From positions 1 through 22,975 of the forward strand of contig DFYJ01000116.1 in assembly GCA_002383325.1 (NCBI GenBank): a stretch of 22,975 nucleotides of DNA, given 5' to 3'. Source of the stretch: Candidatus Aminicenantes bacterium UBA4085. Its GTDB lineage: Bacteria > Acidobacteriota > Aminicenantia > Aminicenantales > UBA4085. Both the position numbers and the translations under genes were made by a program. The notes beneath the pieces are model-generated. The model worked only from the letters and a program-made list of their open reading frames with translations, made no database searches and was not told the DNA's origin. Positions 7,936 through 15,898 of this stretch are shown here, one piece after another (the first letter of the stretch is position 1; each line of letters begins with the position of its first letter).

Positions 7936-8607
7936 ATGAAATTCGCCGAAGACATCGAGATGTTCGCGTTCATGGAGAAGACCTTCTACTCGGGGGCCAT
8001 CTCTGACATCCTCGACGGGATGGGCTTTCCGGAGTGCGCCGCCAGCCCGCATGCCCTGATCCGGCCGCTCTACCAGCAGGCCGTCTGCGCCGGCCGCGTC
8101 CGGACGCTGCTCAACGCTCCCATGCTCACCGGCCGCGAGGACCCTTATAAGCTGGCCATCGCCCTCATGGACAGCCTCAAGCCCGGCGAAGTCGCCGTGG
8201 CCGCGGCGACCAAGCCGCTCGAGACCGGGATCATGGGCGAGCTTTCGGCCACGGCCATGCGGAGCCGCGGCGCCCGCGGCTGCCTCGTCGACGGCTACAC
8301 CCGCGACGCCCGCAAGATCATCCAGATGCAGTTCCCCGTCTTCGCCAAGGGCATCTCGCCTATCGACACCACGGACCGGGCCGGAGTCGTCGACATCGAC
8401 GGCCCGGTGCTCTTCGCCGGCCGCCGCATCAGCCCGGGAACGATCGTCTTCGCCGATCTCGACGGCATCGTCTTCATCCCCAGGGAGATCGAGAAAGAGG
8501 CCATCGCGGAGGCCGTCCGCCGGGTCAAGGCCGAGTCGACGGTCCGCAAGGCCCTGGGGGCCGGAAAGAAAGTCCGCGAAGTCTGGGACAAGCACCACGT
8601 CATGTGA
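7936..8607 (+). CDS. RraA-like / HMG-aldolase family protein
   Basis: A 223-residue protein of the RraA / 4-hydroxy-4-methyl-2-oxoglutarate aldolase family. The two diagnostic segments are present: 'GELSATAMRSRGARG' followed by Val-Asp-Gly-x-x-Arg-Asp (the Arg-Asp pair is catalytic/metal-binding in the aldolases) and 'FADLDGIVFIP' (the Asp-x-Asp-Gly-Val/Ile-x-x-x-Pro motif). The aldolase branch splits hydroxy-dicarboxylic acids, releasing pyruvate or oxaloacetate, with a divalent metal. In this catabolic context an aldolase or decarboxylase is likelier than the RNase E inhibitor RraA. About 50 extra residues flank the minimal family core of roughly 160. A CGGAG sits about 8 nt before the ATG. 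Product inhibition, oligomeric state and true substrate cannot be read from sequence. Confidence 0.82.
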   Translation: MKFAEDIEMFAFMEKTFYSGAISDILDGMGFPECAASPHALIRPLYQQAVCAGRVRTLLNAPMLTGREDPYKLAIALMDSLKPGEVAVAAATKPLETGIMGELSATAMRSRGARGCLVDGYTRDARKIIQMQFPVFAKGISPIDTTDRAGVVDIDGPVLFAGRRISPGTIVFADLDGIVFIPREIEKEAIAEAVRRVKAESTVRKALGAGKKVREVWDKHHVM

Positions 8608-8653
8608 GGAGATGATGTCCCAACAAATCTTGATCTCCGGAATTGGGGGGAAG

Positions 8654-11600
8654 ATGAAGAAAATAACGTTGGCGCTCATCCTACTAGCCGTCGCAGGGCT
8701 CGGCTCTCCGCCCGGGCGTCGGGCCTTGGAGCCGCTGACTTACCGGGAAGACTTCGAGTCCCGGGAGCTCAATGCCTGGGCTTCCTACCCGCTCTGGCAG
8801 GACACGGCCTTCGACCCGAACATCCGGCCGGACACGATCGTCGCCGGGGACCCGAACATCTCGCTGGTCGAGAAGGTCACGCCCTACTCGCCGGTCGAGT
8901 GCTACGCGGGAGCCCAAAAAGCTCTGGACGCTTGGTTCCGTCCGGGTTCGTCGGTGAGTCTGCGGATCTACATCAAGACGGAGCTTCGCCCCGAGTGGGC
9001 CAAGATCCGGCTGGCGGCGGGCGGCATGGGGGCCGTGGATTTCACGATGGCCGGCCCGCCGACCAACGGCTGGCTGCCCCTGACCGCGGCGTATGAGGAT
9101 TTCGTCCGGGCGAATCCCATAATCGGAGGCGGCGATCTCCGAATCCACGGGCTGGCCGTCCTGGTCAAATTCGCCAAGGGCGACCCGGCCATGCCCATCT
9201 ACCTTGGGCTCGATGATGTTGTCGTCACGGCCGAGAAGGAGGCCGCGTTCCGATTCGCCGAGCCGGTCGTGGACAAGCTCAGCGAGTGGAAGCCCTTCAT
9301 CCCGCGGAAGGCTTATCAAACGGGCGATACGCTCATCGTCAAGGGAAAATGGCCGTTTGAAGCGGGCCGGGTCGGGCTTGAGATCAGGGATTTCGCGGAA
9401 GGGGAGAAGACCCTCGCCGCGAGCCGCCTCGCGCTGAAGGACGGGGAGTGGAGCGGCTCGGTCCAGATGCCCTTTCCTCCGGGCCTTTACCGAGGCCGCG
9501 TGACGGCTTTCGACGGGGCGGCGCCCGCGGCGGAAACCGAGTTCACGATCCACATCGTCCCGGCGGGAATCGCCGGCCGGCACCCGCGGCTGTGGTTCGA
9601 CGAGACGTCGAGGCCCAAGGTCGCGGCCCGCCTGGCCGAGCCCCGTTTCAAGGGCGTCCGCGACGGCATCCTGGCCGACCTCAAGGACAGCCGGGAGAAG
9701 CTCCCGCCCGAGAAGATCGTCTTCGACATCGACGCCTTTCCGGCGGACGAGCCGCTCATCGGCAACGTGCCCCGCTCCATCTATCCCTGGTTCACCCGCA
9801 TCACCTCCTGGGAGAAGGCCCTCCGCTCGAGCGCTCTGGCTTATGCCCTGTGCGGAGTCGAGGAGGCCGGGGCCTATGGCAAGGCCGTCCTCCTGAAGTT
9901 GTGCAGCTTTCCGTCCTGGGTCCACCCCTGGTTCGAGACGCGCGGACAGCACATCTACTACCCGGTCGGCGAGCTGAGTATGGAAGCGGCCCTGGCTTAT
10001 GATCTCTTCTATGGGCTCATGAGCGAGATCGAGCGCCAAGTCTGCCGCGACGCCTTCCTGCGCAACATGATCACCGGCTGCCACCGCGGCTATGTCGAGG
10101 ACAACCTGGTCACCAGCGGCACATCCAATTGGATCGCGCATGTCACCGGTGGCTCGCTCACGGCCCAGGCCGCGGTTTTCGGCGACGGGCCGGCTGATGA
10201 GTGGCAGGAGCTCCTCTTTACCGGGGCGGTCCTCAAGCTCCACGACTTCATCGGCAAATCCATCGGCGCGGACGGCGGGTACGGGGAGAGTCTCGGCTAC
10301 TGCACGTTCACGATGCTCTCGCTTTCCAAAACCCTGCCCGCTCTCGACGGCGTCTTCGGGTTGGATCTCTCGGCTCCCCTCTCCCGCACCTATCCCGACA
10401 TGATCTGGGCCGGACTGATCAAGGACAAGCTCTTCTTCCACTACGGCGACTCGGGCGGAAGCCTCGGCCCGATCACGAGCGGAGCCGGCACGCTCAATCC
10501 GATCCCCAATTGGGCTTGGCTTGCGGCCAAGCTCAAAGACCCGCAGCTTCTCTGGCTCTACGCCTACCTCAAGAAGGAGGAGACGTTTCAGGACGTTCTC
10601 CACCCGACGGAGGCGCTGCCTCGCAGGGACCCGTTCGCCGAGAACCCGATCCGGCTCTTCCGCGGCCTGGGCACCACCGTCTTTAAAAGCGGCTGGGAGC
10701 GCGATGACTTCGCCTTCGTCATGCGCACGGGCGCCTTCTACAACCACCAGCACCTGGACCAGGGCTCATTCTGGCTGGCCGACCGCGGCATCGTCTTCAT
10801 CGGTGAGCGCACCGGCAGCCATTACTACGACGACCCGTACTACCAGTCGCACTACACCCAGCCCCAGTCCCATTCGACCATCCTCATCGACCGCAACCCG
10901 CAGAGCCAGCGCAACGGAGATCCTCTGCACTTTATCGACGGCTTCGCCGACCGAGCCTTTGTCCGCGAATTCCTGGACGGCAAGTCGGCCGCCTTCTCGT
11001 CCGGCGACATCGGCAGCCTTTATGGGGACAAGATCAAAGTGATGCGCCGGGCGGCGCTCTACCTCAAGCCACGGGCCGTCCTGCTAATCGACACGATCGT
11101 CCCGGCCAAGGATGACGTGGACGCGACGCTGCTCTTCCAATCCTCCCGGCTCGAGGACATCCGGCCGTCACCTCAAGGCTCGCGGATCGTCAAAGGCGGC
11201 ACCGCTCTCCACATCGCCCACCTGGCGCCGGCGGAAGCTGAAGTCAAGATGGAAGAGACACCGGTCTACATCAAGACCCTGGGCTCAGAGTATCCGCTGG
11301 CCAAGGAAGGGATGTTGACGGTGACGGCCAGGAGCCAGGGGCGGCCTCTGGTCATGGCCAGCCTGCTGCGGGTGGATGCTCCCGAGAGCGGCCCGGCGAA
11401 AGCCAGGCGAGGAGACGGATTCGTCGCCGGCACGATCGATGGCTGGACCTACGCGGTCGATACGGACCTGGCCCGGCCCTTCGACTCCGGCCGGTATGCG
11501 ACTGACGCCCTGGCCTTGGCCTGGAAGGACGAAACGGTCTTCGCGGCCGACGCCCGCACCCTTCTCTGGGGAGACCGATCCATGCTCGAGTCCACGGAGC

Positions 11601-11794
11601 CCGTGACGTTCGAGCTCCATCCGGACGGCCTGAAAGGCTGCCTGGCCGCCCCGGCCGCAGTCGAGCTCTACGCCGCGAAGCGTCCGGCTTCCGTGACGGT
11701 CAACGGCAAGCCCTTCACGGCCTTCACTTACGACAAGAGCGGCCGGCGGCTGAAGATGAGCCTTCCGGCCGGCGATGTGGCCGTGGCTTTCTAG
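8654..11794 (+). CDS. Exported heparinase II/III-like polysaccharide lyase
   Basis: With the ATG at 8654 (behind a GGGGGGA) the protein has 1046 residues and begins with a Sec signal, 'MKKITLALILLAVAGLG', probably cut after 'RRA' near 24. An upstream in-frame ATG at 8612 sits too close to its GGAG and would bury the signal peptide. The N-terminal 300 residues look like a jelly-roll carbohydrate-binding module and an Ig-like strand set. At about 309 'HPRLWFDETSRPK' opens the alpha/alpha-toroid found in heparinase II/III and alginate lyases, including 'SNWIAHVTGG' (about 491) and 'GESLGY' (about 544). The heparinase II/III beta-domain follows: 'YNHQHLDQGSFWLADRG' (about 693-709) and a Tyr-rich, His-rich segment at 717-735. 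Such enzymes beta-eliminate uronate-containing glycans. It is likely periplasmic or surface-located. The polysaccharide lyase family number is not assignable by eye. Confidence 0.85.
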   Translation: MKKITLALILLAVAGLGSPPGRRALEPLTYREDFESRELNAWASYPLWQDTAFDPNIRPDTIVAGDPNISLVEKVTPYSPVECYAGAQKALDAWFRPGSSVSLRIYIKTELRPEWAKIRLAAGGMGAVDFTMAGPPTNGWLPLTAAYEDFVRANPIIGGGDLRIHGLAVLVKFAKGDPAMPIYLGLDDVVVTAEKEAAFRFAEPVVDKLSEWKPFIPRKAYQTGDTLIVKGKWPFEAGRVGLEIRDFAEGEKTLAASRLALKDGEWSGSVQMPFPPGLYRGRVTAFDGAAPAAETEFTIHIVPAGIAGRHPRLWFDETSRPKVAARLAEPRFKGVRDGILADLKDSREKLPPEKIVFDIDAFPADEPLIGNVPRSIYPWFTRITSWEKALRSSALAYALCGVEEAGAYGKAVLLKLCSFPSWVHPWFETRGQHIYYPVGELSMEAALAYDLFYGLMSEIERQVCRDAFLRNMITGCHRGYVEDNLVTSGTSNWIAHVTGGSLTAQAAVFGDGPADEWQELLFTGAVLKLHDFIGKSIGADGGYGESLGYCTFTMLSLSKTLPALDGVFGLDLSAPLSRTYPDMIWAGLIKDKLFFHYGDSGGSLGPITSGAGTLNPIPNWAWLAAKLKDPQLLWLYAYLKKEETFQDVLHPTEALPRRDPFAENPIRLFRGLGTTVFKSGWERDDFAFVMRTGAFYNHQHLDQGSFWLADRGIVFIGERTGSHYYDDPYYQSHYTQPQSHSTILIDRNPQSQRNGDPLHFIDGFADRAFVREFLDGKSAAFSSGDIGSLYGDKIKVMRRAALYLKPRAVLLIDTIVPAKDDVDATLLFQSSRLEDIRPSPQGSRIVKGGTALHIAHLAPAEAEVKMEETPVYIKTLGSEYPLAKEGMLTVTARSQGRPLVMASLLRVDAPESGPAKARRGDGFVAGTIDGWTYAVDTDLARPFDSGRYATDALALAWKDETVFAADARTLLWGDRSMLESTEPVTFELHPDGLKGCLAAPAAVELYAAKRPASVTVNGKPFTAFTYDKSGRRLKMSLPAGDVAVAF

Positions 11795-11803
11795 GAGAAT
11801 CGG

Positions 11804-13156
11804 ATGGACAGACGCAAGTTTCTCGGAGTCTCGACGGCCGGCACGGCGGCTTTCCTCTCCGGCCTCGCCAATCAGGCCGCTTTGTCCTCTTTCCAGCCCC
11901 ATGCCCCGCTGCCGACGGGGAAGCCGGCCTTGGCCTCGTTCACCGCGGCCGAGCTTCGCCAGATCAAGCGCCAGTACGAGTATGACCTCTACGAGGACTT
12001 CCTGCCCTTCATGGACAAGTTCGTGGTGGACCACGAATACGGATCGTTCATGTGCACGGCCGACCGCGACGGCACGCGCCTTTCAGAAGACAAATCGGCT
12101 TGGTTCACGGGCCGCGGCATCTGGGTCTATTCCTACCTCTACAACAACCTGACCCATGATCCGAAGCATCTCGAGATCGCCCGCAAAGCCGCGGATTTCA
12201 TCCTCAAGTCCAAGCCGCAGGGGGACGGCCTCTGGCCCTCGGCGTTCACCAGGAAAGGCGAGCCGAAAGGCGACCCGGATGCCAGGACGTACGGGGACCT
12301 CTTTATCGCCTCCGGGCTGGCCGAATTCTCGGCCGCCTCCGGCGACTCGCGCTCCTGGGACATGGCCAAAGAGCTGCTTCTCAAGTGCCAGCGCGTGTAC
12401 GACCGGCCCGATTTCTGCCCCGAGATCGTCAACGACTACAAGCTCCCGAACGCACCGCTTGTCCCCGGGGCGCGCGTCCAGGGAGTCTGGTTCTGCACTC
12501 TGAGCCTGGCCACGACCCTGCTGACGCACCGCCGTGACGATCAGGTCGCGGCCGTCGCCGACCGATGCATCGATGCCGTCATGAACCGACACTTCAATCC
12601 GGAGTATGGCCTGAACAACGAGATTCTGGAGCACGACTTCTCCCGGCCCAAGAACGACTTGGCCCGCTTCGTCTACACCGGGCATTGCATCGAGACGCTT
12701 TGGATGGTCATGGATGAGGCCGTGCGGAGGAAGGACCGTGCCCTCTTCGAGAAGGCCGAGGCGCGGCTGCGGCGGGCCGTCGAGGTCGCCTGGGACGACC
12801 TCTACGGGGGCGTCTTCCGAAGCTTCAACGACGCTGAGGCCAACGTCTGGTATACGGACAAGGTCCTGTGGGCGCAGGAGGAAGTCCTCATCGGCACGCT
12901 GATGACGGCCGAGCATGCCGGCGGCGCCTGGGCCAAGGAGTGGTTCGTCCGGATGTACCATTACGTCCATGACAAGTGGCCGCTGGCCAAGCACGGTTTC
13001 CCGCTCTGGGATAACTCCACCGATCGGAAAGTGACGTTCGCGCCGCACTCCACGCGGATCGAGAACTTCCACCACCCCCGCCACCTGATGCTCAATCTGC
13101 TCGCGGCCGGGCGCTTGCTCGAGAGAGGCGGCCGGGTCTCGGGCATCTTCGTTTAG
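11804..13156 (+). CDS. Tat-exported AGE-family (N-acylglucosamine 2-epimerase-like) alpha/alpha-barrel protein
   Basis: A 450-residue protein with an N-terminal twin-arginine signal ('MDRRKFLGVS', then a hydrophobic Ala/Gly/Leu stretch), predicting folded export. The mature part resembles the AGE (alpha/alpha)6-barrel: an Arg-Gly-x-Trp motif at about 103 ('GRGIWVYSYLYNN'), 'GDLFIASGLAEFS', 'GHCIETLWMVMDEA' near 292 (matching the conserved Gly-His-x-Ile-Glu-x-x-Trp) and a C-terminal His-rich 'FHHPRHLML' near 421. Family enzymes epimerise or isomerise N-acyl-hexosamines, mannose or cellobiose, and the fold is shared with unsaturated glucuronyl hydrolases. Family members are normally cytoplasmic, so export is unusual. 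It starts 9 nt after the lyase gene with TAGGAGA overlapping that gene's stop, so translational coupling and action on lyase products outside the cytoplasm are plausible. Confidence 0.8.
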   Translation: MDRRKFLGVSTAGTAAFLSGLANQAALSSFQPHAPLPTGKPALASFTAAELRQIKRQYEYDLYEDFLPFMDKFVVDHEYGSFMCTADRDGTRLSEDKSAWFTGRGIWVYSYLYNNLTHDPKHLEIARKAADFILKSKPQGDGLWPSAFTRKGEPKGDPDARTYGDLFIASGLAEFSAASGDSRSWDMAKELLLKCQRVYDRPDFCPEIVNDYKLPNAPLVPGARVQGVWFCTLSLATTLLTHRRDDQVAAVADRCIDAVMNRHFNPEYGLNNEILEHDFSRPKNDLARFVYTGHCIETLWMVMDEAVRRKDRALFEKAEARLRRAVEVAWDDLYGGVFRSFNDAEANVWYTDKVLWAQEEVLIGTLMTAEHAGGAWAKEWFVRMYHYVHDKWPLAKHGFPLWDNSTDRKVTFAPHSTRIENFHHPRHLMLNLLAAGRLLERGGRVSGIFV

Positions 13157-13165
13157 GGGAAGGCC

Positions 13166-13924
13166 ATGGACAAGCTCCCGTACTTCGATTGCTTCTGTTC
13201 CATCGGGCGGGTCGGAAATCCGATCCTCTTGGACATCCCGGACGTGGCCGGATTGAAGAAGGAGATGGCCGCGGCCGGAGTCGAGCGGGCCCTGGTCTCG
13301 CACACTCTGGCCCGCTTCGGCGACCCCGTTATCGGCAATTCCCGGCTGATGGCGGAGATTGCCGGCGATCCGGACCTGGATCCTGTCTGGTTTCTCCTGC
13401 CGCATCATACGGGGGAGATGCCGCCTCCGCCGCGCCTGCTCGAAGAGATGAAGGCGGCCGGCGTCAAGGCCGTGCGGCTGGACCCCGGTCGCGCCCAGCA
13501 AAGCTTCTCGCTGGCCGAATGGTGCGCGGGCGATCTCCTGGCGGCTTTGGAAGAGGTCCGCCTGCCTCTCATCCTCGATGCGGACATGGTGGCCTGGGAC
13601 GAGGTCCAGGCGCTCCTGGAGCGCCATCCCGGGCTGCCTCTCATCATGTCCAACTGCACCTATCGCTTCAATAGATTCCTCTACCCTCTGTTCGAGAGAT
13701 ACTCGAATCTCCATGTCGAGATCTCCCGCTTCCTGGGCGCCGGGGCCATCGAAGATGTCGTCCGGCGGTTCGGCAGCTGGCCGCTGCTCTTCGGCTCCAA
13801 CATGCCGTACTACACGGGGACGGCCGCGGTGGGGCGGCTGGCCTACGCCGAGATCGAGCGCGACGAGAAGGAATCCATCGCCGGCGGCAACCTGCGCGGG
13901 ATCATCGGGGAAGCCTGGTCATGA
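13166..13924 (+). CDS. Amidohydrolase-2-like protein lacking metal ligands (probable pseudoenzyme)
   Basis: A 252-residue TIM-barrel protein, colinear with its downstream neighbour but without its catalytic set. The N-terminal Asp-x-His-x-His becomes Asp8-Cys9-Phe10-Cys11. Lys-Leu-His-Pro becomes Arg104-Leu-Asp106-Pro. The barrel-strand histidines in 'LVHTW' and 'MGHSGG' become 'LILDAD' and 'MSNCTY'. The C-terminal Gly-Thr-Asp becomes Gly210-Ser-Asn212. The scaffold remains, for example 'GVKAVRLDP' and a closing 'GGNLRGIIGEAW' that matches the partner's 'GGNARRLLGL'. The frame is open and clean with a good ribosome site (GGGGAAGG), so it is not a decaying gene. It could be a structural or regulatory partner of the next gene, a ligand-binding protein, or an enzyme with a different chemistry. 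The 4-nt ATGA overlap with the partner favours a complex. Confidence 0.7.
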   Translation: MDKLPYFDCFCSIGRVGNPILLDIPDVAGLKKEMAAAGVERALVSHTLARFGDPVIGNSRLMAEIAGDPDLDPVWFLLPHHTGEMPPPPRLLEEMKAAGVKAVRLDPGRAQQSFSLAEWCAGDLLAALEEVRLPLILDADMVAWDEVQALLERHPGLPLIMSNCTYRFNRFLYPLFERYSNLHVEISRFLGAGAIEDVVRRFGSWPLLFGSNMPYYTGTAAVGRLAYAEIERDEKESIAGGNLRGIIGEAWS

Positions 13925-14718
13925 ACAGCCTCGAAGAGCGGATCCACGCCGGCCTGCCCCTGGACGATATCGAGATCATCGACATGCACGCCCATGTCGG
14001 CCCCTTCTACAACCTGCACATTCCGGCCGCCTCCGCCGCCGACATGGTCCATGCCATGGACCTCTGCGGCATCCGGCGGACTGTGATCTCGGCCAACTTG
14101 AGCTTCCAAGGCGACATTGCCGCCGGCAACGACATGATGTTGGAGGCCGTGGCGGCCCATCCGAACCGGCTGCTCGGCGCTTGCGCCGTCAGCGGCAGCT
14201 ATCCCGAGCTTTCGCTGGCCGAGCTGGAGCGGTGCTTTGCCCGGCCCGGCGTCGTCTTGATCAAGCTCCATCCCTGGCTCACCAAGTGCGCCATGAACGA
14301 TCCGAGGATGAAGGGCATCTACGCCTTCGCCGAGGAGAGGAAAGCCCCCGTTCTGGTCCACACCTGGCTCGACGGCGATCCCTTCGGCTCGCAGGACTTG
14401 TTCGCCGCGGCGGCCCGCGAATACCCCGGCATCATCTGGATCATGGGACATTCGGGGGGGCCTTTCGGGAGCCGGCGAGCGGTCGAGATCGCCCGCGAAT
14501 CGCCCAACGTGTTTCTGGACACCACGCTGTCGATGTGCCCGGCCCGGCAGATCGAGTTCTTCGTCGGGGAGGTCGGTTCGGAGCGTATTCTCTTCGGCAC
14601 CGACAATCCCTTCATCGATCCGCGGCCGCAGATCGGACGGGTCGGGCTGGCCCAGATCTCGCTTCAGAACAAGATCGATATCTTCGGCGGCAACGCCAGG
14701 AGGCTTTTGGGGCTCTAG
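13921..14718 (+). CDS. Amidohydrolase family 2 (TIM-barrel metal-dependent hydrolase/decarboxylase)
   Basis: A 265-residue amidohydrolase-superfamily protein with a complete ligand set: Asp21-Met-His23-Ala-His25, Lys115 and His117 in 'IKLHPW', His147 in 'LVHTW', His177 in 'MGHSGGP' and Asp228 in 'FGTDNPF'. The family includes non-oxidative decarboxylases (ACMS decarboxylase, gamma-resorcylate decarboxylase), 2-pyrone-4,6-dicarboxylate lactonase-like hydrolases and uronate-related hydrolases. Lactone or amide hydrolysis, or decarboxylation, fits a sugar-acid pathway. It has no signal peptide, so it is cytoplasmic. Its start lies inside the stop of the upstream degenerate paralogue (ATGA), implying coupled translation in fixed stoichiometry. 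The next gene begins 46 nt downstream. The substrate is unknown. Confidence 0.87.
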   Translation: MNSLEERIHAGLPLDDIEIIDMHAHVGPFYNLHIPAASAADMVHAMDLCGIRRTVISANLSFQGDIAAGNDMMLEAVAAHPNRLLGACAVSGSYPELSLAELERCFARPGVVLIKLHPWLTKCAMNDPRMKGIYAFAEERKAPVLVHTWLDGDPFGSQDLFAAAAREYPGIIWIMGHSGGPFGSRRAVEIARESPNVFLDTTLSMCPARQIEFFVGEVGSERILFGTDNPFIDPRPQIGRVGLAQISLQNKIDIFGGNARRLLGL

Positions 14719-14764
14719 GCGGACGAGTCGCCGCGCTGCGGTAACGGATATCGTGGAGGAAGAG

Positions 14765-15898
14765 ATGAAAAGAGCATTGTTGGGGGCCGCGACTCTCCTC
14801 GGCGCGGCGATTATGTTCGGGTACGCATCGCCCCAGGAGACCGTCAACCTTCCGGGAACGGAGATCGTCAAGCTGCAGTCGAACGAGCGGGCGCTCTACC
14901 CGCGCCTGGAGGATGTGGCCATCCGGACCATGGACCGCCTGCCGGATGGGGTGGGGCTCAAGCTGCTGCTCGTCTCGGATTCCAAGGGCTTGGCCCGCTT
15001 CGAGTACTCGACCAACGGCGTCCCGTTCCGCGAGGCAGCCGGCGGGAGCCTGGTCATCGCCTTCGAGGACAAGCACACGCCGGACGTCCAAAAAACGGCA
15101 ACCATCATCCGATCCGTCAACGCCTCCGGAGTGGTCTCCAAGGACTACCACATCAACGTCAACTATTACCCGAGGGAGCTTTACGCCAAGGCCGGCCAGA
15201 CCGCGCCGGGCTACGTCATCGTCCAGAAGACGGATATCCCCATCGTCCTCAGCCGGGTGGCGGACTGGATCCCCGACCAGCCGTCTCCCGAGGATGTCGC
15301 GTTCGCCGCCGCCATATGGGGGAAAGCCGTCGAGGGTGCGGCGACGCCGCTGGAGAAGGCCCGGAAGCTGGCGCGAGTCCTGCTGGACGAGCTGAGGACG
15401 CATCGCGGCACGCCTTCCGACAAGATGAACGTCCCCCCCTTCGAACAATATCGGAGGCTCATGGCGGGGGAGGACAGGGCTTGGTGCAGCAATCTGGCCG
15501 ACATCTTCGTTCACGCCTGCAATTCCCTCGGCATCCCGGCTCGAACCATGAAGATGATGCGGACCTGGTCCAAGGGCAGCGCCTACGATCTGCTGATGGC
15601 CGAGGGACACTCCACCTCGGAGATTTTCGCCGAGGACCTCAACAGGTGGATCTGGATCGATCTGACCTTCCTGATGACCGGGATGGAGCTGCCCGGGCAG
15701 GGGCCGATCCACATGGCCGAGCTGGCTCGGGCCCTCAACGATCCGGACAGGATCGGCAGCCTGACCGCCCTGATCTATGATCCTGAGACGAAGACCGAGA
15801 AGCGGATGAGTGTCCTCGATTGCCCCGGCCGCGACGCCCTGCTGAACTATTTCAAGAGGGACCAGACGTTCATGTACTCACGAAAGAAGGCCCAATGA
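14765..15898 (+). CDS. Exported transglutaminase-like (papain-fold) protein
   Basis: A 377-residue protein with a Sec signal ('MKRALLGAATLLGAAIMFG', cut near 'YAS'). After an N-terminal beta-domain it contains a transglutaminase-core triad: Cys near 240 in 'RAWCSNLADIFVHACNSLGIPAR', His near 281 in 'EGHSTSEIF', and Asp near 299 in 'RWIWIDLTF'. The Cys-x-x-x-A-x-x-F-x-x-x-x-x-x-x-L-G-I-P-A-R pattern is the usual TGc signature. Bacterial members are mostly cysteine hydrolases (amidases or peptidases) rather than cross-linkers, so cleavage of amide or isopeptide bonds in the periplasm is the likelier role. The ATG at 14765 was chosen because GGAGGAAG precedes it and the signal peptide begins there; a GTG at 14753 is in frame. 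It overlaps the hydroxyacid dehydrogenase gene by 4 nt. What it contributes to this locus is unclear. Confidence 0.82.
   Translation: MKRALLGAATLLGAAIMFGYASPQETVNLPGTEIVKLQSNERALYPRLEDVAIRTMDRLPDGVGLKLLLVSDSKGLARFEYSTNGVPFREAAGGSLVIAFEDKHTPDVQKTATIIRSVNASGVVSKDYHINVNYYPRELYAKAGQTAPGYVIVQKTDIPIVLSRVADWIPDQPSPEDVAFAAAIWGKAVEGAATPLEKARKLARVLLDELRTHRGTPSDKMNVPPFEQYRRLMAGEDRAWCSNLADIFVHACNSLGIPARTMKMMRTWSKGSAYDLLMAEGHSTSEIFAEDLNRWIWIDLTFLMTGMELPGQGPIHMAELARALNDPDRIGSLTALIYDPETKTEKRMSVLDCPGRDALLNYFKRDQTFMYSRKKAQ

Noticed and set aside
8684..10753. Minus-strand open frame of 689 residues within the lyase gene
   Set aside because: It is antisense to a protein with recognisable heparinase motifs and reads as charge-rich low-complexity sequence.
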